From a virus, in IMG/VR virus record IMGVR_UViG_3300000553_000030, positions 1 to 64,000 of that record: a stretch of 64,000 nt of DNA, one strand, 5' to 3'. Positions within the stretch are counted from its first letter, which is position 1. The number at the start of each line of letters is the position of its first letter. Below the pieces are notes generated by a model that saw nothing but the letters and a program-made list of their open reading frames with translations, ran no database searches and was not told the origin of the DNA. Position numbers and translations under genes: made by a program. This document shows positions 15,568-24,321 of this stretch, piece by piece.

Positions 15568-15708
15568 ATGAAATCTAAACGAAACGTTGTTAATATTAAT
15601 GAAGCAGTATATAATAAACTTAAAGATTATTGTAAGAAAAATGGTCTTAAAATTGTATGGGTCATAGAAAAATTAATTACGGAATTTACGAATAAAAATG
15701 AAAATTAA
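15568..15708 (+). CDS. Ribbon-helix-helix leader protein of cassette 2 (46 aa)
   Basis: Strand RNVVNIN, helix A (VYNKLKDYCKKNG) and helix B (IVWVIEKLITEF) match the RHH family of the other cassettes. The stop overlaps the endonuclease start (15698) by 11 bases, in the +1 frame. Likely DNA-binding and probably regulatory. Confidence 0.72.
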   Translation: MKSKRNVVNINEAVYNKLKDYCKKNGLKIVWVIEKLITEFTNKNEN

Positions 15709-16594
15709 ACGAAATTGCAAAACTTGTAGTAAGGAATTTTATACCATCGAAAGCAAAATAAAAGCTGGTAAAGGATTGTATTGTTGCAAGCAATGTTATA
15801 CGGATTATAAAAATTTAAATGGTATAAAAAACTTAATAACCGATCATTGTATTATTTGTGGTAAAGGGATTCACTTAACTGAATATTTAAGAGAAATTGG
15901 AAGAAAATGTTGTTCTAGAAAATGTTCTGGGATATTACAGACACGGAGAAACACCAGAACCACATCGTGTAAATTTTGTAAAAAAGAATTAAAGACAAAG
16001 ATATCGGAAATTAAAATTTTTTGTAATTGGGAGTGTCGTAGAGATTTTCTGGATGCTTCTAAGACAACATATATATGCGAATGTTGCAATAAATCGTTTA
16101 GAGCAAACAAAAGAGAACGACGAAATAATAGAAAACATTATTTTTGTTCAAATACTTGTAAATTTACATGGCATAATGGAAAGCCACACCCCGCGATGTC
16201 TGAGTGGTTAGCGGAAAATATATCTAATGGAAATTTCATACCAAGGCATCAATCATATTACATTCAAGGATATTTATTGAATACGTCTACAGATAAAAAA
16301 GAGTGGTATTCAAGTTCATATGAAAAGGAAAGAATGTTACAATTAAATTCTCAAAATATTAAGTGGACAAAAAATCACGGAATAAAAATTCCATATGTAG
16401 ATGTAAACGGAAGAAATCATTATTATATTCCGGATATATTGGTAGGGGACAAAATTTTGGAAGAGATTAAACCAGTTAGATTAATACATTTGGATAATAA
16501 TCCAGAAAAATTTTTTGCCGCAAAAAAATATTGTTCAAAAAACAATTTAACATTTAAAATAATTACAGAAAAGGAATTGGGTATAAAATTATGA
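15698..16594 (+). CDS. Free-standing putative homing endonuclease, multi-zinc-finger type
   Basis: At least four Cys4-type fingers lie in tandem (CKTC...CCKQC; CIIC...CCSRKC; CKFC...CNWEC; CECC...CSNTC). The C-terminal nuclease has YYIPDIL and EEIKP, a PD...ExK core. Unlike the other RHH-linked nucleases it lacks the HG-finger repeats, so RHH leaders pair with more than one nuclease type. The stop overlaps the next gene's ATG (ATGA). Confidence 0.78.
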   Translation: MKIKRNCKTCSKEFYTIESKIKAGKGLYCCKQCYTDYKNLNGIKNLITDHCIICGKGIHLTEYLREIGRKCCSRKCSGILQTRRNTRTTSCKFCKKELKTKISEIKIFCNWECRRDFLDASKTTYICECCNKSFRANKRERRNNRKHYFCSNTCKFTWHNGKPHPAMSEWLAENISNGNFIPRHQSYYIQGYLLNTSTDKKEWYSSSYEKERMLQLNSQNIKWTKNHGIKIPYVDVNGRNHYYIPDILVGDKILEEIKPVRLIHLDNNPEKFFAAKKYCSKNNLTFKIITEKELGIKL

Positions 16595-17919
16595 ATAACA
16601 AACCAGTGTTTATTTTTGAATCGAGTTTATTTGTCAGAGCAGGATATGGAGATTGGAGTATGGCGTTGGCAAAATCTTTATTACGATATAATAAAATACA
16701 TAATGACAAATATGATATTAAAATAGTTCCTACTAGATGGGGAGCATGTCCATCTAAACATAGTATCGACGAATTAAAAGATGATGAAGAACGAGAATTA
16801 TTTACTATGATTCTAAAACAACAACTCCAGAAAATCCCAGAGGTTTATATGAAGGTATCCATATCAAATGAATTTAAAAAAATGGGCAAATTTAATATTG
16901 GCGCATCGGCATTCGTGGAAGTAACAATTCCCCCTACCGAATTTATTGAGGGTGTAAATAATATGGACGCGGTGTTTACTATGAGTAAATTTAGTAAAGA
17001 TGTAATGGAAAAAGCAGCATTCAATAAAAAATTCCAAGACGGGCACACAGAACCATTGAAGGTGAACAAATCTATTGATATAGTTCCGTGGGGGGTTAAT
17101 ACTAATATATTTAAAAAGACAGATGAAACTATTAATTCAATTGATAATATTATGTCCAAAATACACGAAGAACATTGTTTTCTTTTTTGTGGGCAATGGA
17201 CTCATGGAAATGGTCTATATATTGATAGAAAGGACATCGGCATGTTAATCAAAACATTCTTATCTACATTTAAGAACGAAAAAATTAAACCAGCATTAAT
17301 ATTAAAGACAAGTGGTGTCAACTTCTCCAAGATTGATAAAGCAGACATTCTCAACAAAATTCATCTTATTAAACAAGATGTTGGGGATATTGGTTTACCC
17401 GAAGTATATTTAATTCATGGAGAATTATCAGATTCAGAACTTAACGCACTATATAATCATAAAAAAGTTAAAGCACATATTAATTTTACACATGGAGAAT
17501 CTTGGGGAATGTCGTTATTACAAGCATCATTATCAGGAAAACCAATATTGGCAACAAATTGGGGAGGTCATTTAGATTACCTTAATAAGGATAATTGTAA
17601 CTTATTAGACGCTGAAATTAAACAGATATCTGGGGGATCTGTAAACGACTACTACATGAAAGAGAGTTCGTGGGCATATGTAAATTATGACCAAGCAGGA
17701 AGAAAGATGAAAGGTCTATTGGATCCAGACATTTATGAGAAGTTGTTAGTCAAGGCTGACAATTTGAGAATTGAAAATGAACAGAAATTTAGTTTGCAGG
17801 CAATGGATAATGAGTTCCATGCTTTCTTGGATAAAATTCCAGAATTTGCAATGGAATCCAAGATTGTCCTTCCAAAATTAACGAAAATACAATTGCCCCA
17901 ATTGAAAAAGATAGAATAA
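16591..17919 (+). CDS. Glycosyltransferase, GT-B type (442 aa)
   Basis: Full-length GT-B enzyme: N-terminal FESSLFVRAGYGDWS, a linker with IVPWGVNTNIF, and in the C domain THGESWGMSLLQASLSGKPILATNWGG, the donor-binding motif of family 1/4 enzymes. It probably transfers an activated sugar in surface-glycan or virion-glycan synthesis. It starts inside the 3' end of the endonuclease gene. It seems intact. Confidence 0.8.
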   Translation: MNNKPVFIFESSLFVRAGYGDWSMALAKSLLRYNKIHNDKYDIKIVPTRWGACPSKHSIDELKDDEERELFTMILKQQLQKIPEVYMKVSISNEFKKMGKFNIGASAFVEVTIPPTEFIEGVNNMDAVFTMSKFSKDVMEKAAFNKKFQDGHTEPLKVNKSIDIVPWGVNTNIFKKTDETINSIDNIMSKIHEEHCFLFCGQWTHGNGLYIDRKDIGMLIKTFLSTFKNEKIKPALILKTSGVNFSKIDKADILNKIHLIKQDVGDIGLPEVYLIHGELSDSELNALYNHKKVKAHINFTHGESWGMSLLQASLSGKPILATNWGGHLDYLNKDNCNLLDAEIKQISGGSVNDYYMKESSWAYVNYDQAGRKMKGLLDPDIYEKLLVKADNLRIENEQKFSLQAMDNEFHAFLDKIPEFAMESKIVLPKLTKIQLPQLKKIE

Positions 17920-17920
17920 T

Positions 17921-18124
17921 ATGGTTAAACTTAATATACTTATTACATTAGAATTGAACAGAAAACCATCTGAACACGAATCCAATTTAATAGTAAAGCA
18001 TATTGCAGACGTTCTTGATGTTGGAGATACTGGTTTATATGACAATGGGTATATTTGGTCACAAAAATTTAGTTGCGATTCTCCATTAATTATAAACCAT
18101 CATTTTGTAGAAATTAAGAAATAA
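17921..18124 (+). CDS. Small hypothetical protein (67 aa)
   Basis: A 67-residue protein starting one base after the glycosyltransferase stop and ending three bases before the next gene. Its tight packing supports it as a gene; family unknown. Confidence 0.5.
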   Translation: MVKLNILITLELNRKPSEHESNLIVKHIADVLDVGDTGLYDNGYIWSQKFSCDSPLIINHHFVEIKK

Positions 18125-18127
18125 TAT

Positions 18128-18700
18128 ATGAACAGAATTTATACTCCACTTATATCATTTTTGGTAACTTGTCATAATGAAGGCGAGCAATTAAAAAAAT
18201 TATTAGATTTATTAGAAAAATATGATAATTATGATGAAAATTCTTCAAATAATAATTATGAATGTGTTGTTTTAGATGATTTTAGTGATGATAAAGATAC
18301 TATTGATATATTAGAAGATATAAAAGATAGTGGAGAAGTATTCGGGTTTTATAAAGTATATAAACATCATTTAAGTAATGATTATGGTAGTCACAAAAAT
18401 TATGGTATTCAAAAATGTTCTGGGAAATATATTTTTCAAATTGATGCTGATGAGGTTCCAAATGAAATATTATTGGCAAATTTGCCAGAGATATTTCTAT
18501 CAAATCCCGACATAGAATTGTTCTGGGTTCCAAGAATTAATGATTTTAATGGTGTATATCCATACATTGCCAGTCAATATGGATGGAATCTTTCCCCATC
18601 AACATCAATTATTAGAGAAAAGATTATAGATGATACATCTGAAGAATATAAGTTTTTAAAAGAAAACGGTTATATTGTTGAAGAAACCAAAATAAATTAA
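18128..18700 (+). CDS. Glycosyltransferase family 2, N-terminal fragment of a split gene
   Basis: GT-A fold: ISFLVTCHNEGEQL at the start, VVLDDFSDD, and the metal-binding region FQIDADEVP, followed by a probable acceptor loop. The frame stops at EETKIN where a second RHH-endonuclease cassette begins; the last 80 residues of the enzyme are at 19788-20048. AAATAAA is present on both sides of the insertion, so joining at K-I gives EETKIKYKVPLVNWPDYQ. Confidence 0.8.
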   Translation: MNRIYTPLISFLVTCHNEGEQLKKLLDLLEKYDNYDENSSNNNYECVVLDDFSDDKDTIDILEDIKDSGEVFGFYKVYKHHLSNDYGSHKNYGIQKCSGKYIFQIDADEVPNEILLANLPEIFLSNPDIELFWVPRINDFNGVYPYIASQYGWNLSPSTSIIREKIIDDTSEEYKFLKENGYIVEETKIN

Positions 18701-18710
18701 ATATTTTTAC

Positions 18711-18726
18711 ACTTTTCTACTTTTCT
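18711..18726 (+). repeat. Tandem 8-bp repeat before RHH cassette 3
   Basis: ACTTTTCT occurs twice in direct tandem, four bases upstream of the CTATTTATTA box. It takes the place of the 10-bp T-tract repeats of cassettes 1 and 4; candidate operator. Confidence 0.55.
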
Positions 18727-18729
18727 ATA

Positions 18730-18739
18730 CTATTTATTA
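18730..18739 (+). promoter_or_regulatory. CTATTTATTA box of RHH-endonuclease cassette 3
   Basis: Two bases before the RHH start codon at 18742; candidate late promoter with near-leaderless start. Confidence 0.5.
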
Positions 18740-18741
18740 AT

Positions 18742-18897
18742 ATGAAGCAACCAATCTACAAAACGTTAAAGATTAAAGAAGATACCCATAAATTGTTAAA
18801 AATTTATTGTGCAAAAAATTCTTTAATGATAAATGAGTGGGTAGATGAATTGATTAAAGAAAAAATTGCCAATCATGCCAAGAAAATTAACAGCTAA
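18742..18897 (+). CDS. Ribbon-helix-helix leader protein of cassette 3 (51 aa)
   Basis: Strand YKTLKIK, helix A (THKLLKIYCAKNS), and helix B (INEWVDELIKEKI) define an RHH protein with the conserved YC and W positions. The endonuclease start at 18875 lies within its last eight codons in the +1 frame. Confidence 0.74.
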   Translation: MKQPIYKTLKIKEDTHKLLKIYCAKNSLMINEWVDELIKEKIANHAKKINS

Positions 18898-19783
18898 AGA
18901 ATTTATTAACAAAGCACGACTTATACACGGGGATAAATATGATTATAATTCTGTTGTATATATAAATTCGATCAATAAGATTGAAATTACATGTTATACT
19001 CATGGAAAGTTCTTGCAATTTCCATATCATCATCTTAGAGGTCAGGGGTGTCCAATTTGTCATGGAAATCCCAAATATACTACACAAAGTTTTATACAAA
19101 AATCAAATAAAATACACAATAATATTTATGATTATTCAAAAACTAATTATAAAAAATCTAATATAAAGGTAATAATAAAGTGTCCAATACACGGAGAGTT
19201 CTCACAAACACCATCGCACCATTTAAACGGAGAAATTTGTGGCAAGTGTGAATCAGATTCTACTAGGTTGACATTGTTAGAATTTTATGACAGAGCAAAT
19301 AAAATACATAACAATTTTTATGATTATTCATTGGTAAAATATATAAATTGTAGAACAAAGGTCGAAATTGTTTGCCCAAAACACGGTTCATTTTTTCAAA
19401 CTCCTAACGCACATTTACACAATAAAAGAAATTGTCCAAATTGCACATATCACATTTCCAAACCCGAAATTGAATTTTTAAATCATTTGAATATAAGTTC
19501 GTCTAATAGACAAAAATATGTTAAACCATACAAAGTAGACGCTATTTGCGGAAATATAATATATGAATTTCTTGGCGATTTTTGGCACGGTAATCCGACA
19601 CGATTTAACAGAAATGATATTAATAAAATTACTAAAGAATCATTTGGAAAATTGTATGGTGATACCTTCAAAAAATTTAATGATTTGACGGCCAGCGGTT
19701 ACACTATTAAATATGTTTGGGAAACAGATTGGAACAATTTTAAACGAGGTGTAGACAAAGAACTAAAACTTTTAACTTACTAA
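18875..19783 (+). CDS. Homing endonuclease, triple HG-finger plus Vsr-like domain
   Basis: Three IHxxxYDYS / CxxHGxFxQxPxxHLxG repeats, then KPEIEFLNHL, a short DNA-binding linker, and the nuclease core IYEFLGDFWHGNP with YVWETDW near the end, i.e. the E, D, W-H residues of EDxHD nucleases. It splits a family 2 glycosyltransferase. The C-part of that gene starts five bases after its stop, but here no Shine-Dalgarno sequence is visible. Confidence 0.85.
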   Translation: MPRKLTAKEFINKARLIHGDKYDYNSVVYINSINKIEITCYTHGKFLQFPYHHLRGQGCPICHGNPKYTTQSFIQKSNKIHNNIYDYSKTNYKKSNIKVIIKCPIHGEFSQTPSHHLNGEICGKCESDSTRLTLLEFYDRANKIHNNFYDYSLVKYINCRTKVEIVCPKHGSFFQTPNAHLHNKRNCPNCTYHISKPEIEFLNHLNISSSNRQKYVKPYKVDAICGNIIYEFLGDFWHGNPTRFNRNDINKITKESFGKLYGDTFKKFNDLTASGYTIKYVWETDWNNFKRGVDKELKLLTY

Positions 19784-19787
19784 ATAT

Positions 19788-20048
19788 ATGGCACTAATAA
19801 AAATAAAATATAAAGTTCCTCTGGTAAACTGGCCTGATTATCAGACTCGCATATTTAAGAATCTCCCATCTATCCGTTGGAGAAATCGTCTACATGAACG
19901 GATTAGTGGTAATACCAATTATGTATTCTTTCCAAAAGAGGAAGAATACGCGTTATACCATAACAAAACAATCGAAAAGCAGATTGAAACCAATTTAAGG
20001 TATAACAAAGAGTTTACAGCAAATGACAATTTGGGGAAACATGAATAA
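19788..20048 (+). CDS. Glycosyltransferase family 2, C-terminal fragment
   Basis: The 86 residues include VNWPDYQTRIFKN and RWRNRLHERISG, the typical C-terminal segment of phage and bacterial GT2 enzymes with the conserved HE. It continues the fragment at 18128-18700. On its own it cannot be an enzyme. It overlaps the epimerase gene by eight bases. Confidence 0.75.
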   Translation: MALIKIKYKVPLVNWPDYQTRIFKNLPSIRWRNRLHERISGNTNYVFFPKEEEYALYHNKTIEKQIETNLRYNKEFTANDNLGKHE

Positions 20049-20964
20049 AGATAGTAGAATTTATGTGGCCGGACATAAGGGACTGGTAGGGTCATCCCTA
20101 ATGAGAAACTTAAAAGAACTTGGGTATACCAATTTATTTACATCAGATAAGTCTACGGTAGATTTACGAGATATGGTATCTACACATGAATGGTTTTATC
20201 AAAATAGACCGGAATATGTATTTTTGGCAGCAGCAAAAGTTGGTGGTATTCATGCAAATGATACATACCCCGCCGAATTTATTTATGATAATTTACAAAT
20301 TCAAAGTAATGTTATTGAATCATGTAGAAAATTTAATGTTAGAAAATTGTGTTTTTTGGGGAGCGTCTGTATTTATCCCAAATATGCTCCGGTCCCAGTC
20401 AAGGAAGAATCGTTATTGACCGGTGAGTTAGAGCCTACGAATCAGTGGTATGCAATCGCTAAAATTGCTGGTATTAAGATGTGCCAAGCATATAAAAAAC
20501 AATTCAATCTCAATTCTATATCAGTAATGCCCTGTAATTTATATGGAATTAATGACAATTTTCATCCAACCAATTCCCATGTAATTCCGGCATTGATTAG
20601 GCGCTTCCACGAAGCAAAACTGAATAACTTGGATAGTGTAACCGTGTGGGGAACAGGGAACGCTCGCCGTGAATTTTTGAATGTTGATGATTTAACAGGC
20701 GCCTTGGTATTTTTGATGAACAATTACAATTCCTATGAAATAATCAACATTGGTTCCGGACAAGATTATACCATCAGAGAAATTGTCAGCATCATTAAAA
20801 ACATTGTTGGTTATAAGGGCGAAGTATTATGGGACACATCAAAGCCTGATGGCACACCGTCACGATTGTTGGATAGTAGCAAGTTATTTGCAATGGGATG
20901 GCGGCCCAATATATCTCTTGAATCTGGACTCAAGAGTACCTATGAGTGGTACATCAAGAAATAA
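20041..20964 (+). CDS. fcl: GDP-L-fucose synthase-like NAD(P)-dependent epimerase/reductase
   Basis: Extended SDR fold with GHKGLVGSSL for NAD(P) binding, VGGIHAN, LGSVCIYP and the catalytic YAIAKIAG (Y-x3-K). This matches GDP-4-keto-6-deoxymannose epimerase/reductase in length (307 aa) and motif order. I start at 20041 because GGGGAAAC lies just upstream; an ATG at 20023 adds six residues. It would make GDP-fucose or a related sugar nucleotide for the surrounding glycosyltransferases. Confidence 0.85.
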   Translation: MNKDSRIYVAGHKGLVGSSLMRNLKELGYTNLFTSDKSTVDLRDMVSTHEWFYQNRPEYVFLAAAKVGGIHANDTYPAEFIYDNLQIQSNVIESCRKFNVRKLCFLGSVCIYPKYAPVPVKEESLLTGELEPTNQWYAIAKIAGIKMCQAYKKQFNLNSISVMPCNLYGINDNFHPTNSHVIPALIRRFHEAKLNNLDSVTVWGTGNARREFLNVDDLTGALVFLMNNYNSYEIINIGSGQDYTIREIVSIIKNIVGYKGEVLWDTSKPDGTPSRLLDSSKLFAMGWRPNISLESGLKSTYEWYIKK

Positions 20965-21716
20965 TGAAAAAATACCTCTTAAATTTTGCCGACAAAAACT
21001 ATGAATTGCAACAGAAACTACAAATAGTTTCTACCAAAGACTATTTTGATGAAATCATAAGTGTGTCTCCAGATGATATTGAACCCGATTTTAAGGAGAA
21101 AAATAAAGCAATATTCAATTTTTCCAAGGGCAGTGGTTATTGGCTATGGAAAGCCTATTTTATATCTCGTTCATTGGATTATATTGCTAATGGTGATATA
21201 TTATTTTATGTGGATTCTGGTAATGAATTCATCAGAAATCCCTCTGAAATATTCAAGCTGTTAGATTCACAGGACATCATATTGTTTAATAATCGGGACG
21301 GTCATCCAACAGGAGATATGTGGAAGAACTCGACATGGACCAAGGCGGATTGTTTTAATTTGATGGGATGTAATGATGAAAAATATAAACAAGGTCATCA
21401 GGTAGATGGCGCTTATATTCTACTCAAAAAAACAGAGAACAGCATAAAATTTGTAAATGAATATCTCAAATGGTCATGTAACAAAAATGTTATAACGGAT
21501 ATGGACAATGTAACTGGTAAAAATGAAGACGATTTTCGTGACCATAGACATGACCAGTCAATATTATCGTTATTGGCAATAAAATATGGCCTAACATTAT
21601 GTGAGGCTCCATGCCAGCACGCGAATCATGTAACTGATAGACCATATAACCAAATTTTAAACCATTTTAGAAAAAACATATCGTGGTCAATAATTTACAA
21701 TAGAATCGAAAAATAA
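20964..21716 (+). CDS. Putative glycosyltransferase (GT-A-like, 250 aa)
   Basis: Begins MKKYLLNFADKNY and contains GSGYWLWKAYFI and ILFYVDSGNEF, a Y-W-L-W-K and D-x-G pattern seen in capsule/LPS glycosyltransferases. HRHDQSILSLL near the C terminus is also typical. The start overlaps the epimerase stop (TAATG). Donor and acceptor unknown. Confidence 0.6.
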   Translation: MKKYLLNFADKNYELQQKLQIVSTKDYFDEIISVSPDDIEPDFKEKNKAIFNFSKGSGYWLWKAYFISRSLDYIANGDILFYVDSGNEFIRNPSEIFKLLDSQDIILFNNRDGHPTGDMWKNSTWTKADCFNLMGCNDEKYKQGHQVDGAYILLKKTENSIKFVNEYLKWSCNKNVITDMDNVTGKNEDDFRDHRHDQSILSLLAIKYGLTLCEAPCQHANHVTDRPYNQILNHFRKNISWSIIYNRIEK

Positions 21717-21717
21717 T

Positions 21718-22488
21718 ATGAAAACATTTCCCTTGGCTAGAGTAATTTTAGTACTAACAGACAATCCATTATATGCTGATTTTTGGCCCTATGTTGCAAA
21801 TATTTGGAAAAACAAGTTTGGTGTAATTCCCACGTTATTCTTTTATGGAAATGGGTGGGAAAAATATAATTTAGATGTCCATGGGGAGGTCTATCATTTA
21901 CCATTTGTTCCAGAAGTTTCCATAAATCCTGCCAGAGATTGGGCATGTACTTGGGGATTGTTTTATGGAGCATCAAAATTTGAAAATGATATTTGTATTA
22001 CCTGTGGAATAGACCAAGCCCCATTGTCAGATTATTTTTTCAAGACAATATCACATTATGACTTTAACAAAGACTATGTTGTTGGACTATCAGATGCTAG
22101 ACCAGATTGGTTTTTCTCTTCACACCATGTCGCCAAAGGAAAAATATACAAACAAGCTCTTCAAATTGACAATAGCTGGGAGATTGAGGTCAAAAAAGTT
22201 TTTGCCGCTAGAAATAATTATTCCCAAATATATATGGGCGGGGATTATTGGGGGCTCGATGAACTACATTCTACATTTTTGTTAAAATCCTCTCCACATC
22301 TCAAACGACATACTGGGGTATATCACCAATATCTCCTACCAAATAGGATAGACCGTGGATATCAACCAACTTATGATATTAATCGGTTAAAAGCCGGGGG
22401 ATATTCAGAATTACATGCTCCGCGACCATTCAAGGATTATAAAGAATATCTACAAACAATTAGTGATAATATACCGAGCTATTTATGA
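21718..22488 (+). CDS. Putative glycan-synthesis protein (256 aa)
   Basis: Contains VILVLTDNPLYADFWPYVANIW at the start and DICITCGIDQAPLSDYF, suggesting a GT-A-like nucleotide-sugar binding fold, but no DxD was identified with certainty. It sits between sugar-modifying genes with overlapping ends. Function uncertain. Confidence 0.5.
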   Translation: MKTFPLARVILVLTDNPLYADFWPYVANIWKNKFGVIPTLFFYGNGWEKYNLDVHGEVYHLPFVPEVSINPARDWACTWGLFYGASKFENDICITCGIDQAPLSDYFFKTISHYDFNKDYVVGLSDARPDWFFSSHHVAKGKIYKQALQIDNSWEIEVKKVFAARNNYSQIYMGGDYWGLDELHSTFLLKSSPHLKRHTGVYHQYLLPNRIDRGYQPTYDINRLKAGGYSELHAPRPFKDYKEYLQTISDNIPSYL

Positions 22489-22982
22489 ACATATTTACCC
22501 ACCCAACGACAATAATTGATGACAACGTACAGATTGGTGAGGGAACTAAGATATGGGCGTTTTCACATATATCTTCCGGAACAATCATTGGCAAAAACTG
22601 TATGATTGGTGAGGGTGTACACATTGGAAACAATGTAATAATTGGGGACGATTGTAAAATACAAAACCATTCTCTGGTATATCACGGAGTTACTCTTGAA
22701 AATGAAGTATTCTTGGGGCCAAACACAATTACAACAAACGATTTATATCCCCGCGCTAAAGGAAATTGGGAAGACCGTTTTAGAAAAACACTATTCAAAT
22801 ATCGAGCAGCGGTGGGGGCAAATTGTACAATTCTTTGTGGAATAACTATGTATGAAAATTCCATGGCTGCGGCTGGTTCAATGGTTTGTACGGATGTAAT
22901 GAAAAACTCTTTGGTCAAGGGGAATCCAGCTCGACACATTCGATTCTTTTCTGATGGACCATTTGGAGACGAATACAAATAA
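22485..22982 (+). CDS. Left-handed beta-helix acyl/acetyltransferase
   Basis: Multiple hexapeptide repeats ([LIV]-G-x4), e.g. IGEGTKIWAFSHIS, IGKNCMIGEGVHIG and IIGDDCKI, form a left-handed beta helix as in sugar O- or N-acetyltransferases (WbpD/WlbB-like). HSLVYHG carries a candidate catalytic His. C-terminal VKGNPARHIRF is the usual end of such enzymes. It probably acetylates a nucleotide sugar made in this cluster. Confidence 0.82.
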   Translation: MNIFTHPTTIIDDNVQIGEGTKIWAFSHISSGTIIGKNCMIGEGVHIGNNVIIGDDCKIQNHSLVYHGVTLENEVFLGPNTITTNDLYPRAKGNWEDRFRKTLFKYRAAVGANCTILCGITMYENSMAAAGSMVCTDVMKNSLVKGNPARHIRFFSDGPFGDEYK

Positions 22983-23761
22983 TGACATTCTTTCAACAAA
23001 ACCAATTGTGTAATATAGTTCATAATGGCAATGCCGTTTGGTTTTGCAAATTTGAATATATGTTAAACGATTTCGTAGAAATTTCAAAATTAAATCATGA
23101 AGTCACATTTATATGTGGTAATAGCGATTATCCATTTACAGAAGAATATGCTGGTCGAGCACCACAAAATATTACCAGAATATTTGCAACAAATTCAATG
23201 TGTTCTGATAATAAAAGAGTGTTCAGCCTACCCATAGGGATTGAGAGCACGTTTCCTACCAATCGTCCCGGGCATGGGGTTGGGTTTGGATTTGCCTCTA
23301 CTAAAACAGAACAACTAAATATCAAGGCACTTCCATGCGCCACAAAGAACCTTATCTATGCAAATTTTAATGTTAACACTAACCAAAATATTAGATTGCC
23401 GCTATTAAACAACATAAAAAACTCACATCACATTACTGTTTCAACACCAACACTGGATATAGAATCATATTTTAACAATATTAAAACACATGAGGCTGTG
23501 TTATGTCCAATAGGAAACGGTCTTGACACCGTTAGAACTTATGAGACATTATACTGTAATCGTATTCCAATCATCTATGGGTCAGACATAATTTATAATC
23601 AATTATTTAAAGATTTACCATGTGTTTATGCAAAAACCATTAATGAGATATTGGACCGCGAATTTATTTCGTCTGAAATAGAACGAGTCAAACCAAAATT
23701 CGCCAATATCAGAATGGCGTATTTGGAGTATTGGATACACAAAATATCAAGGAATATATGA
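22982..23761 (+). CDS. Putative exostosin-like glycosyltransferase (259 aa)
   Basis: The C-terminal half has CPIGNGLDTVRTYETLYCNRIPIIYG, which resembles the donor-binding part of exostosin/GT47-type and DUF-type phage glycosyltransferases (PxGxGxDTxRxxExLxxGxIPI). Its start overlaps the upstream stop (TAATG). Confidence 0.65.
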   Translation: MTFFQQNQLCNIVHNGNAVWFCKFEYMLNDFVEISKLNHEVTFICGNSDYPFTEEYAGRAPQNITRIFATNSMCSDNKRVFSLPIGIESTFPTNRPGHGVGFGFASTKTEQLNIKALPCATKNLIYANFNVNTNQNIRLPLLNNIKNSHHITVSTPTLDIESYFNNIKTHEAVLCPIGNGLDTVRTYETLYCNRIPIIYGSDIIYNQLFKDLPCVYAKTINEILDREFISSEIERVKPKFANIRMAYLEYWIHKISRNI

Positions 23762-24321
23762 ACGAAATACTAAATAAATTAAATAGTGTAGCCCCGATTG
23801 GAGAGGGGTCTACCTATAGTTGGTCCCCACATGAGGAAGATGACAAACAAAAAACGTTGGGATTTTTACGGCAATATTTGACAGATGGGAAATTTAATAC
23901 GATATTAGAAACGGGAACACACAAGGGACATTTCTGTTTTTTCTGCAAACAGGTTCTTCCAAATGTAAAAATTTTTACATTTGGAATTGATAACTTTAGT
24001 ATAAATGCGACAGAAATTTTAAATACGGAATTTGGTAAATATATTTGGTTTACACTTGGCGATAGCAAACATACATTGACCACATTTCAACCAGATGAGA
24101 AAATTGACCTAGCATGGATAGACGGGGGACATGATTACAATACGGCATATCATGACCTACTAAATTGCCACAGATTGCGAATACCAGCAATTCTTATTGA
24201 TGATTGTTCTTTAATTCGCGATGTAAATTCTGCCGTTTCGGATTTTCTAAAACTTGGATATCATATCAGTGGGAAGTTTAAATCTAGCCGGGGAATTGTT
24301 GAGTTAAAACTAAATGATTAA
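23758..24321 (+). CDS. SAM-dependent methyltransferase (187 aa)
   Basis: ILETGTHKGHFCFF is motif I of a class I methyltransferase and DLAWIDGGHDYNTAYHDL is the characteristic D-G-x-H-x-Y of the Methyltransf_24 family. The start at 23758 overlaps the upstream gene by four bases and has GGA upstream. It likely methylates a sugar in glycan assembly. Confidence 0.72.
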   Translation: MNEILNKLNSVAPIGEGSTYSWSPHEEDDKQKTLGFLRQYLTDGKFNTILETGTHKGHFCFFCKQVLPNVKIFTFGIDNFSINATEILNTEFGKYIWFTLGDSKHTLTTFQPDEKIDLAWIDGGHDYNTAYHDLLNCHRLRIPAILIDDCSLIRDVNSAVSDFLKLGYHISGKFKSSRGIVELKLND

